From Planctomycetales bacterium (GTDB lineage: Bacteria > Planctomycetota > Planctomycetia > Isosphaerales > Isosphaeraceae): a stretch of 64,000 nt of DNA. Under the pieces are notes generated by a model. It was given only the letters and a program-made list of their open reading frames with translations. It made no database searches and was not told the DNA's origin. Positions 18,739 to 27,686 of the stretch are shown one piece after another. Location of the stretch: positions 17,449-81,448 of the forward strand of contig DAIDHB010000333.1 in the NCBI GenBank assembly GCA_027452145.1, given 5' to 3'. A program made the translations under genes and the position numbers. Within the stretch, counting starts at the first letter, position 1, and each line of letters opens with the position of its first letter.

Positions 18739-20699
18739 TGCGCACAACGATGAGAATCCTGGTGGTGATATCGGTCTGCGCGGCGGCCTTGCTCGCAGGA
18801 CGGGATGCGGAGGCGCACGGTGGCGGTGGCGGCGGCCGGGGCGGCTTCGGCGGCGGAGGCTTCGGCGGCGGGATGCGAGGCGGCTTCGGCGGTGGCGGGT
18901 ACAGCATGGGCGCGATGCGCGGCGGCTACGGGGGCGGGTTCGGCGGCTACCGGGGTGGCGAGGTCGGCAGCTTCCGCCCGGCCTATGGGGGTGGATACGG
19001 CGGGATGTCGTCGTTCGCCCATACGCCGTCATTCAGCTCGCCGGGGACGTTCAACCGGGCAGGGGGGGAGTTCCGCGGGTACAACCCCTACGGCGGCCGG
19101 ACTGAATCGGGCTACCGCGCGGGGTCGTACACGACCAATCGGGGGGGGACGATCGACTACGGCGCGGCCGGGCGCGGGGTCGTCGGGCCGGGCGGAGGCA
19201 TGGCGGGCCGCGGCGTGGCGGGGGTGAATGTGACCACGGCCGGCGGGCGGAGCTTCACCGACGTCGGCCGCGCGGGCGGTGCGGTCGGACCGGGCGGCCG
19301 GGCCGTCGGCGGGCGGGAGAACGTGGGGGTGGCATCCGGCCCTCGCGGGACGGCCATCGAGGGCTCGCGGGGCGGGTTCGCCGCCGGCCCTCGCGGCGTG
19401 GTCGCCGGCGGCGAGCGCGGCGGGGTGGCCGTCGGGGCCGGCGGGCGCGGGTTCGCCGCGGGCGGCTATCGCGGCGCCTACGGGGCCAGCGCAATGCGGC
19501 CCTATGGGCTCAACGCGTATGGGGGCTACCACTCCGGCTGGTATCACGGCTACTGGAACGGCCACAGCGGCGGCCCCTGGGGCTGGCACAACGGCTACTG
19601 GCACGGTTGGGGCCCGTATGGCGGTTGGGGCGGTTGGGGATACGGCGGCTGGGGATACGGCCTCGGTATGGGGCTGGGAATGGGACTCGGGTTCGGCCTG
19701 GCCTCGTGGGGCTTCGGGTCGACGCTGTATGGGATGGGCTACATGCCCTATTACAACCCGTACTACGGCTACGGCAACACGGTCATCGTGAACCAGCCGG
19801 TCATGGCCATGCCGTACGACTACGCCCAGCCGATCGACACGACGCTGGCGCCCGCGTCGCAGAGCGTGGCCGACCCCGCCGAGGCCCAGTTCGACGCCGC
19901 CCGCGCGGCGTTCATGAACGGCGACTACCCGCAGGCCCTCGCCGGAGTCGACGAGGCGATCAAGGCCGTCCCGAACGACACGGCGCTGCACGAGTTCCGG
20001 GCGCTCTGCCTGTACGCCCTGAAGCGCTATGATGAGGCCGCCGCGACGCTGTACGCGGTGCTCGCGGTCGGCCCGGGGTGGGACTGGGCGACGATGGTCG
20101 GGCTCTATCCGGACGTCGCCGTCTACACCGATCAGCTCCGGGCGCTCGAGGCGTATTGCAATGCCAACCCGAACTCGGCCTCGTCGCGGTTCGTGCTGGC
20201 GTATCACTACCTCACCCAGGGCCACAACGAGGCCGCGGCGATCGTGCTCCAGCAGGTCGTCGCGCTCATGCCGAAGGACACGCTGTCGGCGAAGCTGCTG
20301 CGGCAGCTCACCCCGCCGAAGGACCCGGCGGCCGCCGCCGCGGCCGAGTCGGGGACGCTCCCGGAAGCCACGGCCGCCCCGGCGCAGCCGCCCGCCGACG
20401 CGACGCCGCCCCAGGGCGCGTCGATCGCCGGAACCTGGACCGCGAAGCCCGACGATCAGACCGCGATCACGCTCACGATCCAGCCGGCCGGCGGCTTCAC
20501 CTGGCAGGTGGCCCAGGCCGGCAAGACCCGGCAGTTCGCCGGCGCCTCGACCTACGGCGAGGGCCTGCTGACGATGGCCCAGGACAACGGACCGGCGCTG
20601 GTCGGCCGCGTGAGCTGGACCGACGCGAACCACATGACCTTCCGCGTCGTCGGCGAGGGGCCCGAGGACCCGGGGCTGGCGTTCGCGAAGCAGCAGTAG
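18735..20699 (+). CDS. Exported Gly-rich protein with TPR and lipocalin-like C-terminus
   Basis: A 654-residue protein whose ATG at 18735 overlaps the preceding stop and has GGGGAG upstream. A signal peptide (ILVVISVCAAALLAGRDAEA) is followed by about 230 Gly-rich residues (GGRGGFGGGGFGGG), a Gly/Trp/His/Tyr stretch (WYHGYWNGHSGGPWGWHNGY) and a GLGMGLGMGLGFGL patch. Residues about 380-535 are TPR-like (FDAARAAFMNGDYPQALAGV, FRALCLYALKRYDEAAATLY). The last about 85 residues form a small beta domain (GTWTAKPDDQTAITLTIQPA). It is probably a cell-surface or periplasmic structural protein working with the coupled NTF2-like protein; function unknown. Confidence 0.85.
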   Translation: MMRTTMRILVVISVCAAALLAGRDAEAHGGGGGGRGGFGGGGFGGGMRGGFGGGGYSMGAMRGGYGGGFGGYRGGEVGSFRPAYGGGYGGMSSFAHTPSFSSPGTFNRAGGEFRGYNPYGGRTESGYRAGSYTTNRGGTIDYGAAGRGVVGPGGGMAGRGVAGVNVTTAGGRSFTDVGRAGGAVGPGGRAVGGRENVGVASGPRGTAIEGSRGGFAAGPRGVVAGGERGGVAVGAGGRGFAAGGYRGAYGASAMRPYGLNAYGGYHSGWYHGYWNGHSGGPWGWHNGYWHGWGPYGGWGGWGYGGWGYGLGMGLGMGLGFGLASWGFGSTLYGMGYMPYYNPYYGYGNTVIVNQPVMAMPYDYAQPIDTTLAPASQSVADPAEAQFDAARAAFMNGDYPQALAGVDEAIKAVPNDTALHEFRALCLYALKRYDEAAATLYAVLAVGPGWDWATMVGLYPDVAVYTDQLRALEAYCNANPNSASSRFVLAYHYLTQGHNEAAAIVLQQVVALMPKDTLSAKLLRQLTPPKDPAAAAAAESGTLPEATAAPAQPPADATPPQGASIAGTWTAKPDDQTAITLTIQPAGGFTWQVAQAGKTRQFAGASTYGEGLLTMAQDNGPALVGRVSWTDANHMTFRVVGEGPEDPGLAFAKQQ

Positions 20700-20740
20700 C
20701 GAGCCGGCCGACCTGTTCCTCCGGCGAGGACGATTCTCCC

Positions 20741-20799
20741 GCAGGTCAGGCTGTCCAGCCTGATGGTTCAGCCGCGTCAGGCTGGACAGACCGACCTGC
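20741..20799. repeat. Palindrome between convergent genes
   Basis: Inverted repeat with arms of 23 bases, GCAGGTCAGGCTGTCCAGCC (plus TGA) and its near-complement at 20777-20799, around a 13-base loop. It sits between the convergent Gly-rich and protease genes and could serve both as a terminator-like hairpin. It resembles the inverted repeat at 38939-38996 in layout. Confidence 0.7.
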
Positions 20800-20832
20800 T
20801 TTCATGCCGGCGTAGTCCTTCCTCCGAGCTCC

Positions 20833-22200
20833 TCACACCGGCGGCCTGATCGGAGCGAAGCGGATAACGCCGTAGGCGTCCTGCGAGCGGTCGAATACGG
20901 TGAAGTAGTTATTCATCAGCGGCAGCCCCAGGATCGACTGGGGCAGGTTGCCGTTGGCGATCGCGAGGATCGCGCGGCCCGCCGCGGGCACGTCGACCTG
21001 CCAGTAGGTCCGCGGCGAGACCGAGAGCACCACGTCATTTCCCGTCTCCCCCGTCAGGGTAAAGCGGATCGCGGGCCACTTCGCGAGGTCCAACTGCGAG
21101 GCCGCGATGCCGTTCGGCGACGAGGCCGCCTGCCGGATGAGCGTCGAGAACGACGGATCGACGGCACCCAGGCCCGAGAGGACCGGGGCCGCCACGTCGG
21201 GCGCGAGGAACAGGGTATTGGTCCCCGTGTCGACGATCGCGTTGGTGATCATCGTCTGGCGGAACCGCGACGGCAGCGGCGCGGCGGCGGCCGGCGTGCC
21301 GTTGCCGACCTGCACGGCCTTGAGGTTCACGTTGTAATACAGGTCGTCCAGGACGTCGACATTCACGAAGCTCCCGGTGTAGAGATCGTTCTGCTCCTCG
21401 CCGCCGCCGAGGACGAAGACGCCCTGGTTGAGCGGGTCGGAGAGCGGGTCCGATTTCGCCAGGCTGGGGAACGACCGGAGCGTGTAGAAGGCGAATTTAT
21501 TCGCCGTGACGCCCTGACTCTCGAGCTGGTCGAAGTACGGCGGGATGTCGTCATAGCGTACGTTCTGGAGGATCGACTGCAACTTCCGGAGGGCCGTCGT
21601 CGAGTTCGACACCGGGAACGGCCAGGGGTAGGTCACCGGCGGGTTGACGCCCTGCTCCTGGAGGTAGGCGGAGAGGTTGTACGCCTGGTTCAACCCCCTG
21701 TACGCCAGGCCGAGGATGCCGTCGGCGTTGCCGAAGTTGTTCGGGAGCTGGTCGTCGGCGATGGCGAGATACGCATTCGTGAGCGTCAAATCGGGGCCGG
21801 TGGCGCCGATGGTGATGTTGGTGGTGACCAGCGGGCCGGCCCAGCCGCCGGTGCCATAGAGGACCTCCTGGGCGTACGACGTCGGCCGGAGGTCGGTGTC
21901 CTGGGTCGGGTCATAATGGGTCGTCTGCACGGCGATCGTGCTGCTGCCGGTGTCGAGGATCACGTTGGCCGGCGCGCCCTGGCTGCCCACGCCGAGCTGT
22001 GCCGTGTAGTCGCCGCCGCCGAAGACGTTCGTGATCGGGATTCGCAGGATCCGTGGCGCCATCGCGGCCTCGGCGTGGGCCTTCCTGGGCTTCGTTGTGC
22101 TGGACGTGGGCTTGGGCTTGAGCTTGCCCTTGCCGGCGCCGGCGCCGGGCGTGCTCCCGGATGGGGCCGGCGAATGCTTTCCGCGAGCGGTCCTGGCCAT
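20833..22200 (-). CDS. Pepsin-like aspartic peptidase (family A1)
   Basis: A 455-residue protein with both catalytic motifs of a two-lobed A1 peptidase: ILDTGSSTIAV with Asp83 and AIVDTGTNTLFLA with Asp324. Other family features are ADGILGLAYRGLNQ, a GVFVLGGGEEQN strand, and a C-terminal LPQSILGLPLMNNYFTVFDR before YGVIRFAPI. The first about 45 residues are Lys/Pro/Ser-rich (KGKLKPKPTSSTTKPRKAHA) and no clear signal peptide is seen. I chose Met at 22200; Met47, just before the domain, is an alternative since the ribosome binding site is weak. Pepsin homologues are uncommon in bacteria. The substrate is unknown. Confidence 0.85.
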   Translation of the reverse strand: MARTARGKHSPAPSGSTPGAGAGKGKLKPKPTSSTTKPRKAHAEAAMAPRILRIPITNVFGGGDYTAQLGVGSQGAPANVILDTGSSTIAVQTTHYDPTQDTDLRPTSYAQEVLYGTGGWAGPLVTTNITIGATGPDLTLTNAYLAIADDQLPNNFGNADGILGLAYRGLNQAYNLSAYLQEQGVNPPVTYPWPFPVSNSTTALRKLQSILQNVRYDDIPPYFDQLESQGVTANKFAFYTLRSFPSLAKSDPLSDPLNQGVFVLGGGEEQNDLYTGSFVNVDVLDDLYYNVNLKAVQVGNGTPAAAAPLPSRFRQTMITNAIVDTGTNTLFLAPDVAAPVLSGLGAVDPSFSTLIRQAASSPNGIAASQLDLAKWPAIRFTLTGETGNDVVLSVSPRTYWQVDVPAAGRAILAIANGNLPQSILGLPLMNNYFTVFDRSQDAYGVIRFAPIRPPV

Positions 22201-22530
22201 GGTGATTTTTGCCGCCAAGAGGTGCAGTCGCGTCGAGAGGTGAAGGGCCGACCCGCTTATTGGAGCCGAACCGCCGCGTCGCCGCAAGCGGCGACTGCCG
22301 CGACTCGCAACCATCGGGTGGAGCGCATTCCCGCCGCGGCCCCAGGTGAATACAATAACACCGTCGCACGACCCGGCGGAGGGCCGGGTTCGGCAAGGCG
22401 ACGCGATGAACACCAGGGAGGACGGCGAGGCCCGGACGCCTCGCGCGGTGGGATGCAGTCAGCAGGAACCGGCCGCGACGATACGGCCCCGCCCACAGAG
22501 GGCCAGTCCAGCGAGGGGCGAGGGGCCGTC
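22201..22530. other. Divergent intergenic region
   Basis: The 330 bases between the protease start and the helicase start must hold both promoters. AGGGG precedes the helicase ATG. No other element was recognised; short open frames here do not look coding. Confidence 0.4.
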
Positions 22531-25326
22531 ATGCTCCTGTCGGAGCCGGTGCGAGCCTGGTTCGAATCCGCGTTCCCCGAGGGCCCGACCCCCGGGCAGG
22601 AGCTGGCCTGGCCGTTGATCTCGGCCGGAGAGAACGTCCTGCTCGTGGCCCCGACGGGCACCGGCAAGACGCTCGCGGCCTTCCTCGCGGTGCTCGACCG
22701 GCTGTTCCGCGAGCGCGACGCCGGCACGCTGGCACCCGGCCTGCGCTGCGTGTATGTCTCGCCGCTGCGCAGCCTCAACTACGACATCGAGCGCAACCTC
22801 GCCGCCCCGCTCGAGGGGATCGCCCGCCGGCTCGAGCTCGAGCGCAGCCCGATCAAGGTCGGAGTCCGAACGGGTGACACCTCGGCCTACGAGCGCCGGA
22901 AGCTCCGCGACGACCCGCCGCACGTCCTGATCACCACGCCCGAGAGCCTGTCTCTGTTGCTCAGCCAGGCCGCGTGGCAGCCGCACTGGCAGGGCGTCGA
23001 GCACCTGATCGTCGACGAGGTGCACGCGCTGGCGCCCACGAAGCGGGGCGCCGACCTGGCCGTCTCGCTCGAGCGGCTCGCGGCGCAGGCGAGTCGCGAC
23101 CCCCGCCGGATCGGCCTGTCGGCGACGACCCGGGCCGAGCCGGCCGTCGTCCGATTCCTCGCGGGCGCGAGCCGCGACTGCCGGGTCATCGTGGCGCCCC
23201 CGCCGCCCGGCACGCCGCCCCCGCGGTTCGACGTCGAGAGCCTGATCCGACCCGGCGAGGCGCCCCACCGCGGGCTCAGCTACCGGCGGCTGCTCCGGCG
23301 CCTCCGCGCACTGATCGACTCGCAACGGACCACCGTCGTCTTCGCCAATACCCGCGCGCTGGCCGAGAAGGTCACGCACGACCTGCGCTCGGGGCGCACG
23401 CGTGTTTCAACTTCGGCGGCAGTGCCGCCTGGCGGTCGACCCGCACGGGTAGGGCTGCGGGAGAGCGAGGCTCCCGCCGAGCCTGCCCAACATCCCGACT
23501 CGCCGGGAGGATCGTCCTCCCGGACCAGGACCCTCACGCTGCGCCGCATTCGGGAGGGCGAGGCTCCCGCCGAGCCGCCGTCACATCCCGGCCCGCCGGG
23601 AGCCTCGCCCTCCCGGGAAGGGGACGCCTCCGCCGACGACCTGGTGATCGCCGCGCACCACTCGGCGCTCGACGTGCAGCGTCGGCGGGCGATCGAGTCG
23701 GGGCTGAGGTCGGGCACCGTGCGTGCGGTCGTCACCAGCACGAGCCTCGAGCTGGGCGTGGACATCGGCACGGCCGACCTGGCGGTGCAGATCGGGCTGC
23801 CGGGCGGGGTATCGCGGTGCGTGCAGCGGGTCGGCCGCTCGGGACATCGCCGCGGCGCCGCGTCGCGCGGCATCCTGCTGGCGGCGACGCCCGCCGAGCT
23901 GATCGGCGCCGCCGTCACGGCGAAAGCCGCACGCGACGGCCGCCTGGAGCCGCTCCGCGTGCCGTCGGCCTCGCTCGACGTCGTCTGCCAGCAGCTCGTC
24001 GGCATGGCCTGCGCGGGGGAGCAGTCGGTCGAGGCGGCGTTCGAACTGCTGCGACGCGCCGGGCCGATGGCCGGGCTGACGCGCGCGGACTTCGACGCCT
24101 GCCTGGCGTTCCTGGCGGGTGAGCTCGGCGCGCCGGCGGGGGCCTATGAATCGGAGCCTGGCGCGGCGCCTCGGTGGACCTCGCCGCGGATCTGGCGGCG
24201 CAACGGGTGGTTCGGCCTGCGGAGCGGCCGCGTGTCGCGGTGGTTTCGCCTCAACGTCGGCACGATCGTCTCGGAGGAATCGGTCCGGGTCGTCGCGGAC
24301 GGCCGGGCCGTCGGCACGCTCGAGGCCGCGTACGCCGAGCGGCTCGCGCCCGGCGATCGGTTCGTGCTGGACGGCCGATCGCTGGAGGTCCGCCGCCTCG
24401 AGGGCTCCGTCGTGCACGCCCGCGTCTCCGGCGGCGAGCCCAGCCTCCCGCGCTGGACCAGCGACCGACAGTCGCTCTCCAGCGAGCTGGCTGCCGAGCT
24501 GGCCGGGCTCCGCGCCGAGGCGGCGATGCGGCTGGATCGCGACGGTGCCGCGGCGCTGGCCGAATGGCTCGCCGACGGGTTCGCCCTCGATCGCCGCTCC
24601 GCCGCCGTGATCGTCGAGCTGGTCGAGGCCCAGGAGCGGTACAGCGAGGTCCCCTCGGCCTCGGGCCTGCTGGTCGAGGAGTCGCCCGCGCCCGACGGGA
24701 TCGGCCTGGCCTACGCCTTCCACGTTCCGCTGCACCGCTCGGCCTGCGAGGCCATGGCCCGCGCCACCGGGGCGCGGCTGGGCCGCCGGTTCGGCCGGAA
24801 CCTCACGCTGGCCGTCGCCGACCTGGGGTGGTCGATCCATCTGCCCGAGGGCGCCCGGCTCTCGGCCGACGAAATCGCGACGCTCGTGAACCTCGACCGG
24901 CTCGACGAGGACGTGCTCGAGGGCCTGGACCGCGGCGAGCTGCCGGCGCGCCGGTTCCGCTCGATCGCCGCGACGGCCCTGATGGTCCTCCGCAACCCCG
25001 AGCCGGGGCGTCGCGTCCGGGTCGGCGGGATGAACTGGGTCAGCTCGCGGCTCTACCCGCTCGTCCAGGCCGCCTGCCCGGACCACCCCCTGCTCAGGCA
25101 GACCCGCCGCGAGGTGCTCGAGGACTTCCTGGACGTCCCGGCCGCCGCGCGGTGGCTCGCCTCGCGGCCGGCGGTCCGGTTTCGCGGCCTGCCCGGGATC
25201 TCGCCGTTCGCCGCCGCCTGGATCGAGCCCGGCACGCCCGAGGCGCTCCAGTTCGAATCGCCCGGCGACGCCCTCCGCCGCCTGCATGCCCGCCTGACCG
25301 CGGCCGCGAAGGGAGCTGTTCCGTGA
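22531..25326 (+). CDS. Lhr-like ATP-dependent DNA helicase with in-frame repeat insertion
   Basis: A 931-residue superfamily 2 helicase. Walker A is APTGTGKTLAAF (about residues 38-49), Walker B/DEVH is LIVDEVHALAP, motif III is GLSATTRAEP, and the second RecA lobe has TTVVFANTRALAEKV, TSTSLELGVDIG and QRVGRSGHRRGAASRG. The Lhr-type winged-helix and C-terminal domains follow (RRNGWFGLRSGRVSRWFRLN). AGGGG precedes the ATG at 22531. Its stop overlaps the GTG start of pdeM, an arrangement known from the ligase-associated DNA-damage-response clusters; no ligase or exonuclease gene is next to it here. Residues about 287-368, between motifs IV and V, are encoded by palindromic repeats and have no counterpart in typical Lhr proteins. 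Confidence 0.92.
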   Translation: MLLSEPVRAWFESAFPEGPTPGQELAWPLISAGENVLLVAPTGTGKTLAAFLAVLDRLFRERDAGTLAPGLRCVYVSPLRSLNYDIERNLAAPLEGIARRLELERSPIKVGVRTGDTSAYERRKLRDDPPHVLITTPESLSLLLSQAAWQPHWQGVEHLIVDEVHALAPTKRGADLAVSLERLAAQASRDPRRIGLSATTRAEPAVVRFLAGASRDCRVIVAPPPPGTPPPRFDVESLIRPGEAPHRGLSYRRLLRRLRALIDSQRTTVVFANTRALAEKVTHDLRSGRTRVSTSAAVPPGGRPARVGLRESEAPAEPAQHPDSPGGSSSRTRTLTLRRIREGEAPAEPPSHPGPPGASPSREGDASADDLVIAAHHSALDVQRRRAIESGLRSGTVRAVVTSTSLELGVDIGTADLAVQIGLPGGVSRCVQRVGRSGHRRGAASRGILLAATPAELIGAAVTAKAARDGRLEPLRVPSASLDVVCQQLVGMACAGEQSVEAAFELLRRAGPMAGLTRADFDACLAFLAGELGAPAGAYESEPGAAPRWTSPRIWRRNGWFGLRSGRVSRWFRLNVGTIVSEESVRVVADGRAVGTLEAAYAERLAPGDRFVLDGRSLEVRRLEGSVVHARVSGGEPSLPRWTSDRQSLSSELAAELAGLRAEAAMRLDRDGAAALAEWLADGFALDRRSAAVIVELVEAQERYSEVPSASGLLVEESPAPDGIGLAYAFHVPLHRSACEAMARATGARLGRRFGRNLTLAVADLGWSIHLPEGARLSADEIATLVNLDRLDEDVLEGLDRGELPARRFRSIAATALMVLRNPEPGRRVRVGGMNWVSSRLYPLVQAACPDHPLLRQTRREVLEDFLDVPAAARWLASRPAVRFRGLPGISPFAAAWIEPGTPEALQFESPGDALRRLHARLTAAAKGAVP
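23458..23617 (+). repeat. Two GCGAGGCTCCCGCC palindromes inside the helicase gene
   Basis: Copy one (23458-23523) pairs GGGAGAGCGAGGCTCCCGCC with a diverged right arm GACTCGCCGGGAGGATCGTC. Copy two (23551-23617) is nearly perfect, GGGAGGGCGAGGCTCCCGCC against GGGAGCCTCGCCCTCCC. Both are read without a stop in the helicase frame, giving ESEAPAEP and EGEAPAEP peptides followed by GGSSS and GASPS. Confidence 0.9.
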
Positions 25327-26045
25327 GGGAGGCGCGCGCGTCGAAACGGATCGGACCTCCCGGCACGCAGACCCTGGGCGCCTGGCTTTTCACCCCCGAG
25401 GGCGCCGTGGTCCACCGCCGCGAGCAGACGGCCGTGGTCGCCGACGTGCACCTGGGCTACGAATGGGCCCGAGGCGCGGCGGGCGACTGCGTGCCGGCCC
25501 ATTCGCTCGCGGAGACCCTCGCCCGGCTGGACTCGCTGCTCGGGCGAGCGAGCGTCCGTCGCCTGATCGTCGCGGGGGACCTCGTCGAGTCGGGCCGCCC
25601 TTGCCGACGGACGGCCGGCGACCTCCGCCGCCTGCGCGAATGGCTCGCCGGGCGAGGCGTCGATCTGCTGGCCCTCGAGGGGAACCACGACCGAGGCGGC
25701 CGTCCCTTCGCGCCGGCCGACCTGCCGTCCTCCCTTCCACCAAGCTGCACGGTCGCGGGCTGGACGATCGCGCACGGCCACCGCCCCGTCAAGGGGAAGC
25801 GAACGATTACCGGCCATTTCCATCCCGTGCTCCGCGCCGAGGGATCCGCCGCGCCGTGCTTCCTGGCCGGCCCGGACCGGATCATCCTGCCGGCCTTCTC
25901 GAGCAACGCCGCCGGCTGCGACGTCGTCGCCGGCCCCATCCCACGCGGCTGGCTCGCAGGCTCCCTCCGCTGCCTCGCCAGCACCGGCTCGGAGATCCTC
26001 GACTTCGGCCCCCTCGCCACACTCCGGCATGCGGCCGCCCGCTGA
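25323..26045 (+). CDS. pdeM: Ligase-associated metallophosphoesterase PdeM
   Basis: A 240-residue calcineurin-like phosphoesterase. The GTG at 25323 overlaps the helicase stop as GTGA, so the two are translationally coupled. Metal-binding motifs are in order: VVADVHLGYE (D-x-H), VAGDLVESG (GD), LEGNHDRGG (GNHD), AHGHRPVKG and TGHFHPVL (GHxH-type). PdeM proteins are found beside Lhr-like helicases, exonucleases and ATP-dependent ligases and are predicted to act in DNA repair. The first about 20 residues are basic and may be dispensable. No ATG start is available near the domain, which supports the GTG. Confidence 0.88.
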   Translation: MREARASKRIGPPGTQTLGAWLFTPEGAVVHRREQTAVVADVHLGYEWARGAAGDCVPAHSLAETLARLDSLLGRASVRRLIVAGDLVESGRPCRRTAGDLRRLREWLAGRGVDLLALEGNHDRGGRPFAPADLPSSLPPSCTVAGWTIAHGHRPVKGKRTITGHFHPVLRAEGSAAPCFLAGPDRIILPAFSSNAAGCDVVAGPIPRGWLAGSLRCLASTGSEILDFGPLATLRHAAAR

Positions 26046-26219
26046 CCGGCGGTCCCCTCCCAGCGAAAGTACGGCGCGAATCCTCCGCCCCGACCGGGTC
26101 GGCCGGGCCAATGCCGCGCGCCTGTCGCTCTTATGTCCTAAGGAGATCAGAGACGTCCGGCGTCATGAGGACGATCCCGGCGGGAGGATCGGCTTCGGGA
26201 CACCGTGGAGAGGACCGAC

Positions 26220-26924
26220 GTGCGAACGAAGCCGGGCGGGGACTCGATCACGCGGCCTGTGTGGGGTGTACTGATCGGCGGAGTGGTCCTCTCGTCGATG
26301 TCCCTCATATCGAGGTGGGAGCAGAAACCCGGGACCTGCGACATGGCCGGTCGGTCCGGTGGCAGCCTGATGCGTCGCGCGACTTTCCAGGAGAACATCT
26401 CGAACCCGGTCGAGCGCCCCATCATTCGTACCGCGGGCGAGGCCGGGATCTCGCCGGACGAACTGGTGATCGGGGTGGTCGTCGCCGGCAAGGCGCGTGC
26501 TTACCGGCTCACGGCGATGGAGGGCATCACCCAGCATCTGGTCAACGACGTGATCGCGGATGTGCCCGTGTCGGTCGCCTACTGCAATTTGAGTGAGTGC
26601 GCTCGCGCGTTTGTCGGGAAGCCGGGCGCCGACCCGCTCAGGCTCCGCGTGAGCGGCCTGCTCGACGGTGCGATGGTCCTCGAGGCCGGCGACATCTTTT
26701 TCTTCCAGGAGTCAGGCAATCTGGTCGATCCCGCGCTGTTCGGCTCCTCGGGGAATCCAGTGGCGACGGCCCACGCCCGAAGGGCGGCCGAGGCCACGAC
26801 CAGTCGTGGGCCGACCTCCAATCTCCCCTTCGCCACGCTCAAACCGGCCATCATGACCTGGAAGTCCTGGATTGCTGAACATCCCGGCACCGACAGCTAT
26901 GAGGGCACGGAATCGCGGCGATGA
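26220..26924 (+). CDS. Membrane-anchored DUF3179 protein
   Basis: A 234-residue protein with an N-terminal membrane helix (WGVLIGGVVLSSMSLIS) facing outward. The rest matches DUF3179: DELVIGVVVAGKARAYRL, VNDVIADVPVSVAYCNLSEC, LRLRVSGLLDGAMVLEAGD, and a C-terminal TWKSWIAEHPGTDSYEG. The GTG at 26220 has GGAGAGG six bases upstream; an in-frame GTG at 26205 is possible. Compared with other DUF3179 proteins the middle appears shortened: the usual Trp/Gln-rich segment after the Leu-Arg-x-Ser-Gly strand is altered. Function is unknown. Confidence 0.75.
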   Translation: MRTKPGGDSITRPVWGVLIGGVVLSSMSLISRWEQKPGTCDMAGRSGGSLMRRATFQENISNPVERPIIRTAGEAGISPDELVIGVVVAGKARAYRLTAMEGITQHLVNDVIADVPVSVAYCNLSECARAFVGKPGADPLRLRVSGLLDGAMVLEAGDIFFFQESGNLVDPALFGSSGNPVATAHARRAAEATTSRGPTSNLPFATLKPAIMTWKSWIAEHPGTDSYEGTESRR

Positions 26925-27686
26925 ACCGGACTCGCCCTCGGCACCTGGCTAACTCAATCCGATCGAGACGACGGAGGCCGATCTCGCCAGGCGATGGTGC
27001 GCGAGATCCGCGCGGGCATCCAGCCCTGCTGCCCGGTCTGCGATCGGTGGAATCGTGTCTGAACTATATTTTTAGGAACACAATTCTCCGGCGGATCCGT
27101 CCATTTGCCGATTCCTGTCGAGGCGGCCGCCGACCTCGCGTTTCCTCTTCAGCAGGACGTGCGGTAATCCTGGGGAGGGTTCGACTTGTGAATTCCGTAC
27201 CATCTCCACGAAGAAAGTCGGGATTGCCCGAGTCCGAATTGCATAGGCGACAGACAAAAAAGCATGCCGAGAACACCGCTCGGTACTTGACCGGCGCAGC
27301 GAAACCACTAATATCAAGGTTCCGCTCGTCCGGAACTTCGCCCTCGCGTCCGATCCTCGACCCGACAGCGCCGCGCCTGCGTGTCGGATTCTCCCCGCCG
27401 GGGATAGGATGCGATGGGAACCCTCGACTCGTCCTCTTAAAACCAAGACAGGCCCCGAGCATGGATTCGTTTGCGCGAACTGCTGGATGCGGCGCGCATC
27501 GGCGGACCGTTGCAGATCCCGCCGTAGGGTCATACAGCGCGCGACGGTCGATGAGAGACCCGCGCCAGTCTATCTTGAAGGGTCCGTCGGTCCGGTTCCC
27601 GGAAGGGAGACGCTGTCATCTCGTGCCTTGTTTCCTGAGTGGTTTTCTCAGTCCGCTCTCTTTGCCGTTTGAGGAGTGAACTCATC
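26925..27686. other. Long, relatively AT-rich intergenic region
   Basis: About 760 bases upstream of the DUF1559 gene, clearly lower in G+C than the genes around it (for example CTATATTTTTAGGAACACAA near 27063). A plus-strand frame is open through it but has no recognisable protein features. A possible promoter, TTGACC at 27288 with TAATAT 16 bases further on, faces the DUF1559 gene; this is weak evidence. Confidence 0.35.

Noticed and set aside
23581..25287. Open minus-strand frame of 568 codons inside the helicase gene
   Set aside because: Typical high-G+C antisense frame; the plus strand encodes all helicase motifs.
26921..27679. Possible 252-residue protein upstream of the DUF1559 gene
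   Set aside because: No recognisable domain, mixed composition and no convincing ribosome binding site.
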